Source: a virus. Taken from it: a stretch of 39,768 nucleotides of DNA. Shown piece after piece: positions 7,675 to 17,500 of the stretch. Under the pieces are notes generated by a model, which did not search any database, was not told the DNA's origin, and was given only the letters and a program-made list of their open reading frames with translations. The stretch spans positions 1-39,768 of IMG/VR virus record IMGVR_UViG_3300010885_054423, one strand, 5' to 3'. Within the stretch, counting starts at the first letter, position 1; each line of letters begins with the position of its first letter. Position numbers and translations under genes: made by a program.

Positions 7675-10608
7675 ATGCCAAGTTTTGATAGAACCAGAGA
7701 CAGTTCGCCGGCATATGATCTTCAGCCCGAAGGTCGTGCCACTCAGCTTGACAAGATCTATGTTGGATTCGTCAAAGCAGTAGACGATCAGCAGAGAATG
7801 GGACGCATCAAGGTTTGGATTCCGGAGGTAAGCGGTGATCCTCTCAACGAAGACCAATGGTTTACTTGCAGCTATAGCAGCCCATTTGCTGGAGCTACCA
7901 ACGTGTTTGATAACACCAACGGACCAAGCTGGTTAAACACTCAACGCAGTTATGGTTTTTGGTTCATACCACCTGATTTGGAAAACGAAGTATTGGTGTG
8001 CTTCATCAACGGCGATCCTGGCCGCGGCATATGGTTTGGTTGTCTTTATCAACAGAACATGAATCACATGGTGCCTGGTATTCCGGGTGACAGCAGCAGC
8101 AATGGTTTGCCTGTGGCAGAATATAACAAGCTCAAAGCCAACGTGGCTGTAAACACTGCCACAGCGCCTATCTATTTGCCATTAGCCGATCAACTTAAGG
8201 TACAGGGCCTTGACAAAGATACCAGCCGAGGTACCAGCACTGCCGGGGCAAGACGCGATCAACCAATCAATGCTGCTGTAGGCATACTCAGTCCTGGTGG
8301 TAACCAGTTTGTGATAGATGACAATCCAGTTGACAAATATATCAGGTTTCGCACCCAGCAGGGAACTCAAATCATAATCAATGACAGCGAAGGATACATT
8401 TATATGATCACTCGCGATGGCAACAGCTGGATGGAATTAGGACAGGACGGCACTATAAACGTGTATGGCTCAAACGACATCAGTATAAGAAGCCAAGCAA
8501 CCCTGAATCTCAGGGCTGATCTTGACATCAACATCGAAGCTGGGCGCAGCATCTTCATGCGTGCTCGAGGCGAAAAGAGCAGCATTTTAAACAATTCAAC
8601 TCCCACTGCCAATCCAAACAGCGGTGCCATAGTCACGGCTACAACCAGCAACAACGCATCTGTGCCAGTGATCTCAACCAGTTCTACGCAGGTTACAATC
8701 ACTGCGCCTACCAGTGGTATCACCGGGACATTTGTGCCTGGTATGAGCATAACAGGTATACCTTGGAGTAATCCCAGCACATCTGCTGCACCTAGCAGTA
8801 ATACTAACACACCCAGCAGTGTAGCAGGAACCGGAGCACCCGTGATAATCGTTGGTGATGACATAGCTGCTGGCGTAGGTCCCGGTGTAGCTCAGGCATA
8901 TCCCGGGTCGTTGACCAATAATTCTACCACAGCTACCACAGCAGACGTGCTGAGCACTGTACAGACTAATGCCAGCTTGCAGAATCCGCAATACGCTGTG
9001 ATATCGGTTGGCGGTAACGACTATAACAGCGGCTATAATACTGCAGGTGAGACTACCAACAATCTACAAAACATTCGCAGCACAGTGAATGCATTGCACT
9101 ACATCTGGATATTGCCAGATAATCCCGATGCTCGCGATGCTGTATATGGATTCGCCACAGGCAACGGCGATGTGGTACAAGACATTGTGTTAAATGGTGA
9201 CAGTTCTGTGAATTATTCAGCTATGACCACCAACATAACCAACAACATAGGTCAGATTATCACACCAACTCCGCCACCTAATAGTGCTAGCACACAGTCA
9301 TTGTCCTCCAATCCTCCCAAGGCCACATTAGGTGATGTAACTCAGAACGAAGATGGTAGTTTGACTTACCTACACGTGACCTTTTCACCTGGTAACCAAA
9401 GTATCCTAAGCAATGCATCTACCATCGTAGGTACTCTGCAAAATGATACCACTAACACGCCTATAACCGTAACAAATAACAATACTACCGAAGCCGGTAT
9501 AATCATGATCAATGCCAATCGTGATCTGCATGTGACCAGCGATCGTAACATGTATATCCGCAGCAATGGTCTCATGTCACGCACTGCCAAGTCAAACATG
9601 TTTGATTATGCATATGGCAGTTACGATCTGGCGGTTGGTGGTTATCTCACTATGCAATCAAACGGGTTGATGAGCATGGGTACCAGCAACAATATTGCGA
9701 TGGGTGCCAGTAGAATTGATCTAAATGGACCTGCTCCGTCTGCTGCAAAGTCTGGTCCAGATGCACTTGAGCCAATAGATACCCAGCTCAAGGACACAGT
9801 CGTTACTGCACCCGGTCAGCTAACTTTTACTCTGAAGAACACCATACTGAGCAAGCTGCCGGCGCATGAACCCTATAACGGACATGCTGCGACGGCCCAA
9901 GGATACAATGGTCATGTTGAGACTGGCAGCAGCACTGATCCTTATACCGGGCTACCTCTGTTACCTGGCCAGGTGTTAGGCACCCAGACCAAACCTTTGG
10001 ATATCAAAGGAGCACCTAACAGCTCCAGTCCTCAGGGCAATTACACTGGACAAGGTTATGATAGCAAAGGTCAACCGCAATACAGCTATCAAGGTGCTGC
10101 TGGTGATCAAGCCCCTGCTGGAAGCTATCGTACCAGCCAAGCAGGTGCAGAATTCATAGCCAGGGCAGAAGGTAAGAAATCGCAGATTTATCCAGACTTG
10201 GTTGGATTACCAACTATTGGTATTGGACATTTGCTGTTGCCAGATGAGCGAGCAGGAAACTACGTGACAATAAATGGTACCAAGCGATATCTTACGTCGC
10301 CGCTGAGTGATGTCGAAATGTTTGATTTGTTCAAGCAAGATCTAACTCCTCGTGAAGCCAAAGTGCAGAAATCAGTTCAAGTACCAATATCGCAGACTCA
10401 GTTTGATATGTTAGTAAGTTTTGTTTACAATATAGGCAACTGCAATAGTATTGCAGCTATCTTGAACACCGGCAGCTTTGATGTCACTGAGAAATGGATG
10501 AGCTACTGCCATGCTGGTGGTAAGGTGGTTCCCACTCTGCAGAACCGCCGACGTGCAGAAGTTACCAATTTCTGTCGCGGTAATCCCATAAACAATGGCG
10601 GTACCTAA
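7675..10608 (+). CDS. gp5: Baseplate hub spike gp5 with SGNH-like insert and C-terminal lysozyme
   Basis: Central spike of the baseplate that punctures the envelope and cuts peptidoglycan during injection. Visible domains of the 977 residues: an OB-fold-like N-terminus (about 20-130, IYVGFVKAVDDQQRMGRIKV); a beta-helix-like region with short repeats (about 230-310, DINIEAGRSIFMRARGEK); an SGNH-hydrolase-like segment (about 388-520); a second beta-helix stretch (about 615-690); a Gly/Gln/Ser-rich linker; and a GH24 lysozyme (about 822-977). The lysozyme has E832, D841 and T847, the same 9 and 6 residue spacing as the T4 lysozyme triad E11, D20, T26, in YPDLVGLPTIGIGHLL. T4 gp5 (575 residues) instead has its lysozyme between the OB fold and the beta-helix. 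GCAGGGA at 7661-7667 supports the ATG at 7675. Confidence 0.88.
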   Translation: MPSFDRTRDSSPAYDLQPEGRATQLDKIYVGFVKAVDDQQRMGRIKVWIPEVSGDPLNEDQWFTCSYSSPFAGATNVFDNTNGPSWLNTQRSYGFWFIPPDLENEVLVCFINGDPGRGIWFGCLYQQNMNHMVPGIPGDSSSNGLPVAEYNKLKANVAVNTATAPIYLPLADQLKVQGLDKDTSRGTSTAGARRDQPINAAVGILSPGGNQFVIDDNPVDKYIRFRTQQGTQIIINDSEGYIYMITRDGNSWMELGQDGTINVYGSNDISIRSQATLNLRADLDINIEAGRSIFMRARGEKSSILNNSTPTANPNSGAIVTATTSNNASVPVISTSSTQVTITAPTSGITGTFVPGMSITGIPWSNPSTSAAPSSNTNTPSSVAGTGAPVIIVGDDIAAGVGPGVAQAYPGSLTNNSTTATTADVLSTVQTNASLQNPQYAVISVGGNDYNSGYNTAGETTNNLQNIRSTVNALHYIWILPDNPDARDAVYGFATGNGDVVQDIVLNGDSSVNYSAMTTNITNNIGQIITPTPPPNSASTQSLSSNPPKATLGDVTQNEDGSLTYLHVTFSPGNQSILSNASTIVGTLQNDTTNTPITVTNNNTTEAGIIMINANRDLHVTSDRNMYIRSNGLMSRTAKSNMFDYAYGSYDLAVGGYLTMQSNGLMSMGTSNNIAMGASRIDLNGPAPSAAKSGPDALEPIDTQLKDTVVTAPGQLTFTLKNTILSKLPAHEPYNGHAATAQGYNGHVETGSSTDPYTGLPLLPGQVLGTQTKPLDIKGAPNSSSPQGNYTGQGYDSKGQPQYSYQGAAGDQAPAGSYRTSQAGAEFIARAEGKKSQIYPDLVGLPTIGIGHLLLPDERAGNYVTINGTKRYLTSPLSDVEMFDLFKQDLTPREAKVQKSVQVPISQTQFDMLVSFVYNIGNCNSIAAILNTGSFDVTEKWMSYCHAGGKVVPTLQNRRRAEVTNFCRGNPINNGGT

Positions 10609-10644
10609 GCTCTAATAAGCACAATACCGCTGGTTTTATCATGG

Positions 10645-10652
10645 CTAAATAT
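10645..10652 (+). promoter_or_regulatory. Late-promoter-like box CTAAATAT before gp25
   Basis: CTAAATAT lies in the 75-base gap between gp5 and gp25, 32 bases before the ATG at 10684. The same octamer occurs at 26368-26375 in another gap. It shares AAATA with the CATAAATA boxes. Confidence 0.45.
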
Positions 10653-10683
10653 CACTGCATAGATAGAGGTTTAGCCAATACTC

Positions 10684-11082
10684 ATGGCCATGTTAGCACC
10701 AACTAGGGTATTCTACGGTTTTAGCACGTTGGATACAAACAGCAAGCAGCAATCGTTTGCAGACGTTGCTTTGATAGATCGCGATCTGTTAAATCATTTC
10801 AACACATTGCCGGGCGAACGTGTGATGATGCCACTTTATGGTTGTAAGATTTGGAATTTATTATTTGAGCAGTTTGATGATGCTACTATACAAGCTGTGA
10901 TATCAGAAGCAGAACGTGTGGTTGCTACAGAGACCAGGGTGATCTTGCAGAGCGTGGAGGTCAAACAGATCAATCAAGGTCTATTGGTACAGATGCAGCT
11001 TTTCTATCAACCATATGGTGTGGTGAACACATTCAATGTGGAATTTGATCGCCGAGCTGTGGCATTGGACAGCGTAGCATGA
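10684..11082 (+). CDS. gp25: Baseplate wedge subunit gp25
   Basis: A gp25/lysozyme-like-fold wedge protein, part of the inner baseplate core that contacts gp6 and gp53 and is conserved across contractile injection systems. It is 132 residues, the same length as T4 gp25. The characteristic region is TLPGERVMMPLYGCKIWNLLFE at about 41-62, corresponding to the conserved core loop and helix of the family, followed by a helix and two beta strands (ETRVILQSVEV, GLLVQMQLFYQP). A second in-frame ATG at 10690 would shorten it by two residues. It is preceded by a late-promoter-like box and followed after 12 bases by gp6. Confidence 0.92.
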   Translation: MAMLAPTRVFYGFSTLDTNSKQQSFADVALIDRDLLNHFNTLPGERVMMPLYGCKIWNLLFEQFDDATIQAVISEAERVVATETRVILQSVEVKQINQGLLVQMQLFYQPYGVVNTFNVEFDRRAVALDSVA

Positions 11083-11094
11083 TGAGAGAGACAA

Positions 11095-14000
11095 ATGGCA
11101 GTTAGTCAGCAACAACGTCAAAAACAGCTGTTCGCAGCAGAAGACTGGCAGGTAATTTATCAGGCCTTTACTCAGGTCAATTTCAATGCCTATGATTTCC
11201 CAACTATACGCAATGCGATGGTGGAATACATACGCCTCAACTATCCTGAGGACTTCAACGATTGGACAGAATCCAGTGAATTTGTTGCTATCATCGACTT
11301 GCTGGCCTACCTTGGACAGAGCATCGCATTTAGGATGGATCTCAATACCAGAGAAAACTTCTTAGATACAGCTCAGCGTCGCGACAGCATCTTCAGACTA
11401 GCCCGCATGCTGAACTATCAGCCGCAGCGCAGCATACCAAGTGCTGGTCTGTTAAAGGTAACGCAGATCGTGACCAATCAGGATGTCTATGATGCCAATG
11501 GATTGGATCTAAAAAACACTCCAATTAACTGGAATGATCAGAATAATCCTGATTGGCAAGAACAGTTTATCCTGGTTTTAAATGCCAGTCTAAACAGCAC
11601 CAATTACTTTGGTAATCCCACAAAGAGCGGAGTGGTTAACAACATACCAACTGATCTTTATGCTCTAAACAACACAGCTATACCCAGCAGCAGCATATCA
11701 TTTTCAGCTACTGTAGCTGGCAATACCATGGCATTTGAATTAGCAAATCCAGATTTTAACTCTGCTAGCGGGGGCAATGCAACTGTGCTTGGCACCACAG
11801 GATATTTCTTTGAACGCACTCCAAATCCTGTCAACAGCTGGTATATCATATATCGCAATGATGGAAATGGTTATGCCAGTGCTGATACCGGTTTCTTCTT
11901 GTTCTTCAAACAGGGTAACATGGGATATGCAGACTATCTTTTGGATCTAGCAATAGCAAATAGAGTGATTGACGTCAATGTCAATGGTATCAATCAAACA
12001 GATGTGTGGGTCCAAAACATCAACACTGCAGGGTTGGTCACTGCGGATTGGATGCCTGTGCCCAGTGTCAACGGTTTCAATGTCATCTATAACAGCATTA
12101 ACAGAGCAGAACGCAACATTTACAGTGTGATTACCAGAGACAATGCAGGTGCTGATCAGATAAGCTTGCGTTTTGCTGATGGCAATTTTGGCAATGTGCC
12201 GGTTGGTTTGCTGCGTGTGTGGTATAGAGTCAGTAATGGCCTACAGTACCAAATCAGACCAACTGACATGAGCAATCTAAAGTTTAATTTTGCATACAAT
12301 GATAATCTTTTTAATACCTACAGCCTAGCCTTTAACACAAGCCTGCAATACACAGTGGCCAACAGCCAAACCACACAGAGCAATCAACAGATAGCTCTAG
12401 CTGCGGAGCAAGTGTATTACACACAGGATCGCATGGTAAACGGTGAGGATTATAATATCTTCCCACTGCAAAGCAGCTTGGCATTGAAGGTAAAAGCTGT
12501 GAACAGAACATACAGCGGTCAGAGCCGTTATCTGGATATCAACGATCCAACAGGCACCTATCAAGATCTAAATGTGTTTGCCACTGACGGGATATTGTAT
12601 GAGGAAGAAGATATTAATGCACAGGAGATTGTGATCAGTGTTGGAACTCCAAACAAGGCCTATGTGGTAGATAACATCCAACCGATGATCAGCGGAGGTG
12701 CAGGTTTTGGCACAAGCTCTCTGGAGCTACGAGATTTCTACTACAAGAATTTCACTAGGTATACAGCACCTGGTCTGTATTGGAACAGAGATACGGCCAA
12801 CACTGGCAGTAGCACGGGTTCATTCATGATTGGTACTCCGCCGAACGGAGTGGCACAGAGACTTGGACAGACAGCAACGGCAGGCAGCGGCGAACAGTAT
12901 ATTGCTGCAGGCAGCCTAGTAAAACTTCAAAATCTCAGCAATATAGCAGCATGGACTAGCGTGGTTAGTGTGGTTGGTGATGGCACTGGTATCAATAATT
13001 CTGGCGTGCTGTCAACTGGATTAGGGGCAGTTACACTTGGGTCGGTGCCAGGTGATTATAGCACTGTGGTCAGCATATGTGCACCGTTTGCAACCACATT
13101 TACGCAAGATGAGATAACTCTTATAGCTGCAACCATGGACAGCAAACAAACATTTGGTATCGGGTACAATCAACAATATGAACTTTGGTATGTGATAACC
13201 AACCCTAACCTCAGCAACAGCCCCGTGTTCAGCCTGGCTTTTGCACAGAATACCACCGGAACCAACAAGGATGCCAGCTGGTTGCTCAAAGTCATATACA
13301 ACACCAACAGCTGGATCGTGGAAAGTAGATCACAGCGCTATGTGTTTGAAAGCGTAGACCAAGTGAGGTTTTATTTCAGCAATGCTGCCAAGACGCTGGA
13401 CACTAGCACTGGTAAAGTGCTGTATGATTATGTAAGCGTGTTAGGTGTGAATTCAGCACCTCTTCCTCCTGCGCCGGCCCCTGCTCTGGGCAAAGACTAT
13501 CTGTGGCAAATATACGGACAAGAAATATATCCAGATGGTTATGCAGACCCTGCCAGCGTGCGTGTGACGTTTTGGACCAACCAAGATCCACCGTTGCCGG
13601 ATGATCCAGATGAATTTGTCACCATAGTGAATCCAGATGTAACACCACCAAACAAATATGTTTTCTGGGTGAGATATACCAGTGCCGAAGGCTATCAATA
13701 TTACCAACCAGTCACCATCGATCTGTCTAGGATTTATGCTACTCCGAGCAGCGTACCCGTACCGCCAAGTGGTAATTGGCACGAAGGCGAAGTGGCATAT
13801 ATCATATCAACTAAAGCATTTCTCAAGTACAACAACGGTGTGTTAGTTGATGTGACTCGCGATTACAAGGTGAGAATAGGTCGTAATAACATAAGCTACC
13901 TATGGAAGCATTATGCTACCTACGACCAACGCATAGATCCAGCAATCATGAATGTGATTGATACCTTCATTTTGACATCAACATATGATACCAATCTGCG

Positions 14001-14511
14001 CAACTGGATCAGCATAGGCGGCAGTGCAGATACCAAGCCCTTACCACCAACCACAGCTGATCTCAACAGTGCATTTGCATATTTTGAACAGTATAAGATG
14101 ATGACTGATCAGATAGTCTGGCATCCAGTGATTTACAAACTGTTGTTTGGTGCACAGGCACAGCCAGAATATCAGGTGTTGTTCAAAGTAGTCAAGGTAC
14201 CAGGTACCAGCTACAGCGACAATGAAGTAAAAAGTTTGGTCAAGAGCCAGATAGATCAGTATTTCAGTCTTAAGAACTGGGATTTTGGTCAAAGTTTCTT
14301 CTTTACTGAGATGGCATCCTACATACAGATGAATCTGGCCACCATAGTGGCAACTATCGTTATGGTTCCCACTAGTGGCACTGCTAAGTTTGGCGATCTG
14401 TTTGAGATTGTAGCCAATCCAGATGAAATATTCATTAGCTGCGCTACAGTAGCCAATATTGTTATAGTAGGTAGCCTCACAGAGGCACAACTGGGGATAA
14501 CCAATGGTTGA
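11095..14511 (+). CDS. gp6: Baseplate wedge subunit gp6, enlarged
   Basis: Main dimeric wedge protein that forms the inner ring of the baseplate. The N-terminal 125 residues are a clear gp6 signature: NFNAYDFPTIRNAMVEYI, then YPEDFNDWTESSEF, DLLAYLGQSIAFRMDLNTR and ENFLDTAQRRDSIF. The last 140 residues carry the matching gp6 C-terminal part (QPEYQVLFKVVKVPGTSYS, KNWDFGQSFFFTEMASYI). At 1138 residues it is much longer than T4 gp6 (660). The extra material is central, beta-rich and Asn/Ser/Thr/Gly-rich, about 150-1000. GAGAGAG at 11084-11090 is a plausible ribosome binding site for the ATG at 11095. The stop overlaps the next start by eight bases. Confidence 0.93.
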   Translation: MAVSQQQRQKQLFAAEDWQVIYQAFTQVNFNAYDFPTIRNAMVEYIRLNYPEDFNDWTESSEFVAIIDLLAYLGQSIAFRMDLNTRENFLDTAQRRDSIFRLARMLNYQPQRSIPSAGLLKVTQIVTNQDVYDANGLDLKNTPINWNDQNNPDWQEQFILVLNASLNSTNYFGNPTKSGVVNNIPTDLYALNNTAIPSSSISFSATVAGNTMAFELANPDFNSASGGNATVLGTTGYFFERTPNPVNSWYIIYRNDGNGYASADTGFFLFFKQGNMGYADYLLDLAIANRVIDVNVNGINQTDVWVQNINTAGLVTADWMPVPSVNGFNVIYNSINRAERNIYSVITRDNAGADQISLRFADGNFGNVPVGLLRVWYRVSNGLQYQIRPTDMSNLKFNFAYNDNLFNTYSLAFNTSLQYTVANSQTTQSNQQIALAAEQVYYTQDRMVNGEDYNIFPLQSSLALKVKAVNRTYSGQSRYLDINDPTGTYQDLNVFATDGILYEEEDINAQEIVISVGTPNKAYVVDNIQPMISGGAGFGTSSLELRDFYYKNFTRYTAPGLYWNRDTANTGSSTGSFMIGTPPNGVAQRLGQTATAGSGEQYIAAGSLVKLQNLSNIAAWTSVVSVVGDGTGINNSGVLSTGLGAVTLGSVPGDYSTVVSICAPFATTFTQDEITLIAATMDSKQTFGIGYNQQYELWYVITNPNLSNSPVFSLAFAQNTTGTNKDASWLLKVIYNTNSWIVESRSQRYVFESVDQVRFYFSNAAKTLDTSTGKVLYDYVSVLGVNSAPLPPAPAPALGKDYLWQIYGQEIYPDGYADPASVRVTFWTNQDPPLPDDPDEFVTIVNPDVTPPNKYVFWVRYTSAEGYQYYQPVTIDLSRIYATPSSVPVPPSGNWHEGEVAYIISTKAFLKYNNGVLVDVTRDYKVRIGRNNISYLWKHYATYDQRIDPAIMNVIDTFILTSTYDTNLRNWISIGGSADTKPLPPTTADLNSAFAYFEQYKMMTDQIVWHPVIYKLLFGAQAQPEYQVLFKVVKVPGTSYSDNEVKSLVKSQIDQYFSLKNWDFGQSFFFTEMASYIQMNLATIVATIVMVPTSGTAKFGDLFEIVANPDEIFISCATVANIVIVGSLTEAQLGITNG

Positions 14512-17500
14512 TCACAGAAGGCCGATTAAGCTCCTTCCGGGAGTTAATCAAACCGACACACTAACCAAGTTTTTTGCTGCGACAGTGGATCACTTGTTCC
14601 AACCAGAAAGCGTGGAATTTCTCAGCGGATATGTCGGCATTAAACCAGTTTACAATAATCCAAAAACTGATTTTTATGTGAGCGAGCCTACTAAATCTAG
14701 AGCAGATTATCAGCTTCCGGTCACTGCGGTTAGCTCCAATCAATCCAGCGGTAAGGTCACGAATATCATGTTTTATCATGATTATGTGAACTCTCTGCAG
14801 TTTCAAGGAGCAGTAACCACCAATGAGAGTCGTTTATTTGAACAGGAATATTACAGCTGGTCCCCGCCTATTGACCTGGATAAGCTGATTAACTATACCA
14901 AATATTACTGGGTTCCGGCTGCGCCAGATCCGATCCTGTTATTGTCAAACACCAATTTTGAAACCGATGTGATTGGAAAACCTCAATATACATATGTTGG
15001 CAGCTATCAATTAACCAGCACTGGGGAGATAATAACAGGATCGTTGGTTTTCACTACAGGGTTGGTGGTTACAGCCACAGCTGATGCTAACAATGCATAC
15101 AATGATACGGCATACATCATCAACAATGTTGGCAAGAGCATGCAGCTGTTGTCAGTAGACGGTTTTGTTGATCCAAACTGGGATAATCGAGGATGGGATA
15201 CTCTTGGCTGGGACGGCAGTGATGCGATATATGTCAAGGATTATCTCACGGTAGCTAGAACTCCGTTGCCTTCAAATCAGTGGAGCATCAATAATCGTTG
15301 GTTCCACATCGACACATTACAGATCAGCGGAACTACCAGCACGACACAGTTCCAAAGCCGCGCCACCAGACCTATCATAGAATTTGAAGCCGATCTGCAA
15401 CTATACAACAATGGTTTCCGAGGCCGTCCCAGTGTTACCTACATAGTTTCAACCATATCAGATGTGTTGGGTACCATAGTAGGTCTACCATCTTATACTC
15501 TCAATGGTGTTAGCCTCAAAGATGGTGATACTATCTTAGTGACCGGGGATATTGATCCGTTGGTTAACAATCGTGTGTATCTAGTAGGGGGCCTATCAAC
15601 ACTTGGTGTGATAACTCTGACATTGCTAGGTGGTGCACCTGTGCTAGGCGATGCTATACTTGTCACATACGATACTGTGACGGTGCTCAACACCTCATAC
15701 ACCCATGATGTACAATATTGGTATAATGGTACTGCATGGATCCGTGCACAGCAGAAAATTCCATATGTTGCACCATTGTTCCAGCTGTATGATCTGGATG
15801 GCAATGCATTGAACGATCCAAGCGTCTATCCAGGCAGTACATTTGCAGGGAACAGCATATTCTCATACGCATCAGATGTACATGCTCAGCTTGATGTTGT
15901 GCTCGGACTTCGGCCCAAGACAGATCAGTTTGGAGACTATGTGTTCAACAACACATTGGTAACCGAAACCTATCAATATCAATACAACGCAGGCATGGTA
16001 ACAATCCCAGGATATGCTTATTATAAAAACAACATAAATCCTGTACCTCAGTACAACAATGCGTGGTATAAGGCACCTCAACCTAGCAGGCAATACATAG
16101 TTAACGATTTCACTGTGCAGAGCTCAACCTCTAACTTTATAATCGATCAGATACCTGACCCGAATCCGGGTTTGCTGCCCAGCATATATGTCACGTTGAT
16201 CAGTGATCAAACTGGAAAGCTTTTGACCAATGGCCTCGATTACACAGTCAGTGCAAACACAGTAACCCTGGCCGCGCCAGCAGTGTACGGACAGCGTGTT
16301 CTCATACGCAGCTGGAGCAGAAAAGCGCCTATACATAAGACTGGTTTTTATGAGCTGCCACTGAATCTCACAGCTAATTCAGACAACCAGCAGATAGCCA
16401 CCGTTAGTCAGGCACAGTTTTCCAGCCAATTTGAATCTATCATAGGCAATCAACCTGGATTAAAAGGTTCACCGCTGGGCAACAACAATTGGCGTGATAC
16501 ACCACAGATCAGAGGTTTGGGTCTCAGCATCTTGCAGCATCGTGCGCCAATGATCAAATCTATGATTTTAAGCAGCGGCAATATTACCGTTGGCATCAAT
16601 ACTGTGCAAAACAACACAGAACCAATGCAGGCCATGCAGTTTGCACAGCGAGATTACACCCGTTTTTACAATCGTTTTATCTCTGCATTGTTCACCTTGT
16701 ATGCAAATGGTTATACCTCTGATCAGTCTCCGCAGACCTGGGTAAGCACTGCTCTCACTCAGATAAACCTCGGTAAGACAACCAGCAGCCCTTGGGCCAA
16801 TAGCGGCATAGATGGTGTAAAAGCAGCATACACTTATCTAAGGAGCACAGCACCCACATATGTACCACCGACTGGCACCAGGTTGGGTGTGAGCAAAGCT
16901 TATCTGCCTACTGTATACTATCAAGATCTAGATCTTGTGATACAGTGCCACGATGGCGCTCGCATAGTGATGGCCAAAGATGGTTTACCTCTGGGTTCTA
17001 TAGCCTATGGGTTGACCACTACTAGTGACCCTGCACTATTAACCAATCCTGTAGCAGCAGCCTGGTTGCAGTTTGAATTAGATCTCTACAATATCATGCC
17101 AGATGCCTACATGGATCCAGAAGCCATAATGGCCTTGGATATTGTGCAGTACACTCCTGGTAGATGGCGTCCTGGCAACTACACTGTGACCGAATATCTG
17201 CAGGTTACATACCCAATGTTTGATCGTTGGGTGATCACTAACCAAGTAGACTATCGAGCTAATACAACTTACAATGCAACCGACCCTTTCACTTGGAACT
17301 ACAGTGCCATGCGCGATAGCAATGGCAATTTGGTACCAGGTTATTGGCAAGGCATATACCGTTGGTATTATGACACTGATCGTCCGCATCGGGCCCCGTG
17401 GGAGATGCTGGGATTCAGCCAGCAACCAACATGGTGGACGGATGAATATGGTCCTGCACCATACACACGCGGCAATACCTACATGTGGAGAGATCTAGCA

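Noticed and set aside
10640-10708. Small frame of 22 codons between gp5 and gp25
   Set aside because: It overlaps the gp25 start, has no ribosome binding site and no recognisable product.
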